From positions 36,764 through 100,763 of the forward strand of contig DATGLV010000014.1 of the NCBI GenBank assembly GCA_035293945.1: 64,000 bases of DNA, in the 5' to 3' direction. Shown in pieces: positions 63,869-64,000 of the stretch. The stretch comes from VAZQ01 sp035293945 (GTDB taxonomy: Bacteria; Pseudomonadota; Alphaproteobacteria; Rhizobiales; Xanthobacteraceae). The position numbers were made by a program, and so were the translations under genes. The first letter of the stretch is position 1, and every line of letters starts with the position of its first letter. The notes beneath the pieces were generated by a model that saw only the letters and a list, made by a program, of their open reading frames with translations, did not search any database and was not told the DNA's origin.

Positions 63869-64000
63869 GTGAAAATAGGATTCCCCCTGAGGCTTTAATG
63901 TCGGAGAATCTCCGTGACGAGGGAGATTCGCGATGGCTGGCTATGTGGCGGGGGTTTCGCGTGATCAGGCGACGCTGTTTCCGGAGCGGCTGGACGAGTT
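63868..64000 (+). mobile_element. IS1182-family element, left end (partial)
   Basis: hsdS homology stops near 63868 and a new sequence begins (TGTGAAAATAGGATTCCCC), followed 60 bases later by a transposase start. The exact terminal inverted repeat and any target duplication cannot be defined, because the right end is outside the window. Confidence 0.75.
63933..64000 (+). CDS. IS1182-family transposase (N-terminal fragment)
   Basis: The 22 visible residues (MAGYVAGVSRDQATLFPERL and on) match the start of IS1182-type DDE transposases. CGAGGGAG lies 6 bases before the ATG. The catalytic part is beyond the right edge. Confidence 0.8.
   Translation, partial: MAGYVAGVSRDQATLFPERLDE

Noticed and set aside
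1..64000. CRISPR arrays and rRNA genes
   Set aside because: No regularly spaced direct repeats of CRISPR type and no rRNA sequence were seen.

Overview
The window looks like a chromosomal segment of a high-GC alphaproteobacterium of the order Hyphomicrobiales (Bradyrhizobium/Rhodopseudomonas/Pseudolabrys-like). The evidence is the gene order (nuo operon; tig-clpP-clpX-lon with tRNA-Val nearby; a sigma-54 type glnB-glnA unit; ctaA; a DUF2842 protein), the intergenic palindromes of a type I recall as frequent in Nitrobacteraceae, and the abundance of solute-binding proteins. No species can be named from sequence reading alone.

Layout. 1-4190: the start of the respiratory complex I operon (nuoABCDEF, minus strand; nuoF runs off the left edge). 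4728-13849: an accessory catabolic block holding a fused TctA-TctB transporter permease, two tandem secreted proteins (carboxypeptidase-regulatory-like domain, CXXCH haem site, Vgb-type beta-propeller), a TctC-type binding protein and a UbiD-family decarboxylase. 14125-24434: housekeeping genes, namely a Sel1-repeat protein, tRNA-Asp, an HU protein, a ClpP/crotonase-fold periplasmic protein, tRNA-Val, lon, clpX, clpP, tig and tRNA-Leu. 24601-37364: metabolic and translation genes, namely NAD(P)HX repair, glnB-glnA with a -24/-12 promoter, a secreted GlcG-like protein, a diguanylate cyclase, a dihydroxyphthalate-decarboxylase-like protein, rplM-rpsI, a CoA-binding protein, an O-acetylhomoserine sulfhydrylase, a methyltransferase and ctaA. 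37372-46489: an exopolysaccharide locus (deacetylase, CelD-like acyltransferase, Wzc-like protein, glycosyltransferase, initiating phosphotransferase, O-antigen-ligase-like protein). 46601-53663: assorted secreted, binding and hypothetical proteins separated by palindromic repeats.

The right end (about 53.8-64 kb) is accessory and partly decayed. A DUF4347 surface-type protein of about 1,049 residues lies between a frameshifted SGNH esterase gene and a roughly 92-bp copy of that gene's 3' end. Beyond a tRNA-Pro gene lie mazEF and a type I restriction remnant: hsdR is 5'-truncated and frameshifted, and hsdS is frameshifted and cut by an IS1182-type element. A three-gene higBA-like toxin-antitoxin unit sits between hsdS and hsdR. 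This stretch reads as a genomic island in decay.

How the genes work together: the 4.7-13.8 kb block could import and decarboxylate an aromatic carboxylate, with the secreted haem/propeller proteins acting in the periplasm. The 37-46 kb block builds and ligates a surface polysaccharide. glnB-glnA form a nitrogen-control unit. The most unusual content is the tandem haem/propeller pair inside the transporter block, the TctA-TctB fusion, the Wzc-like protein with a degenerate kinase P-loop, and the decaying island at the right end.
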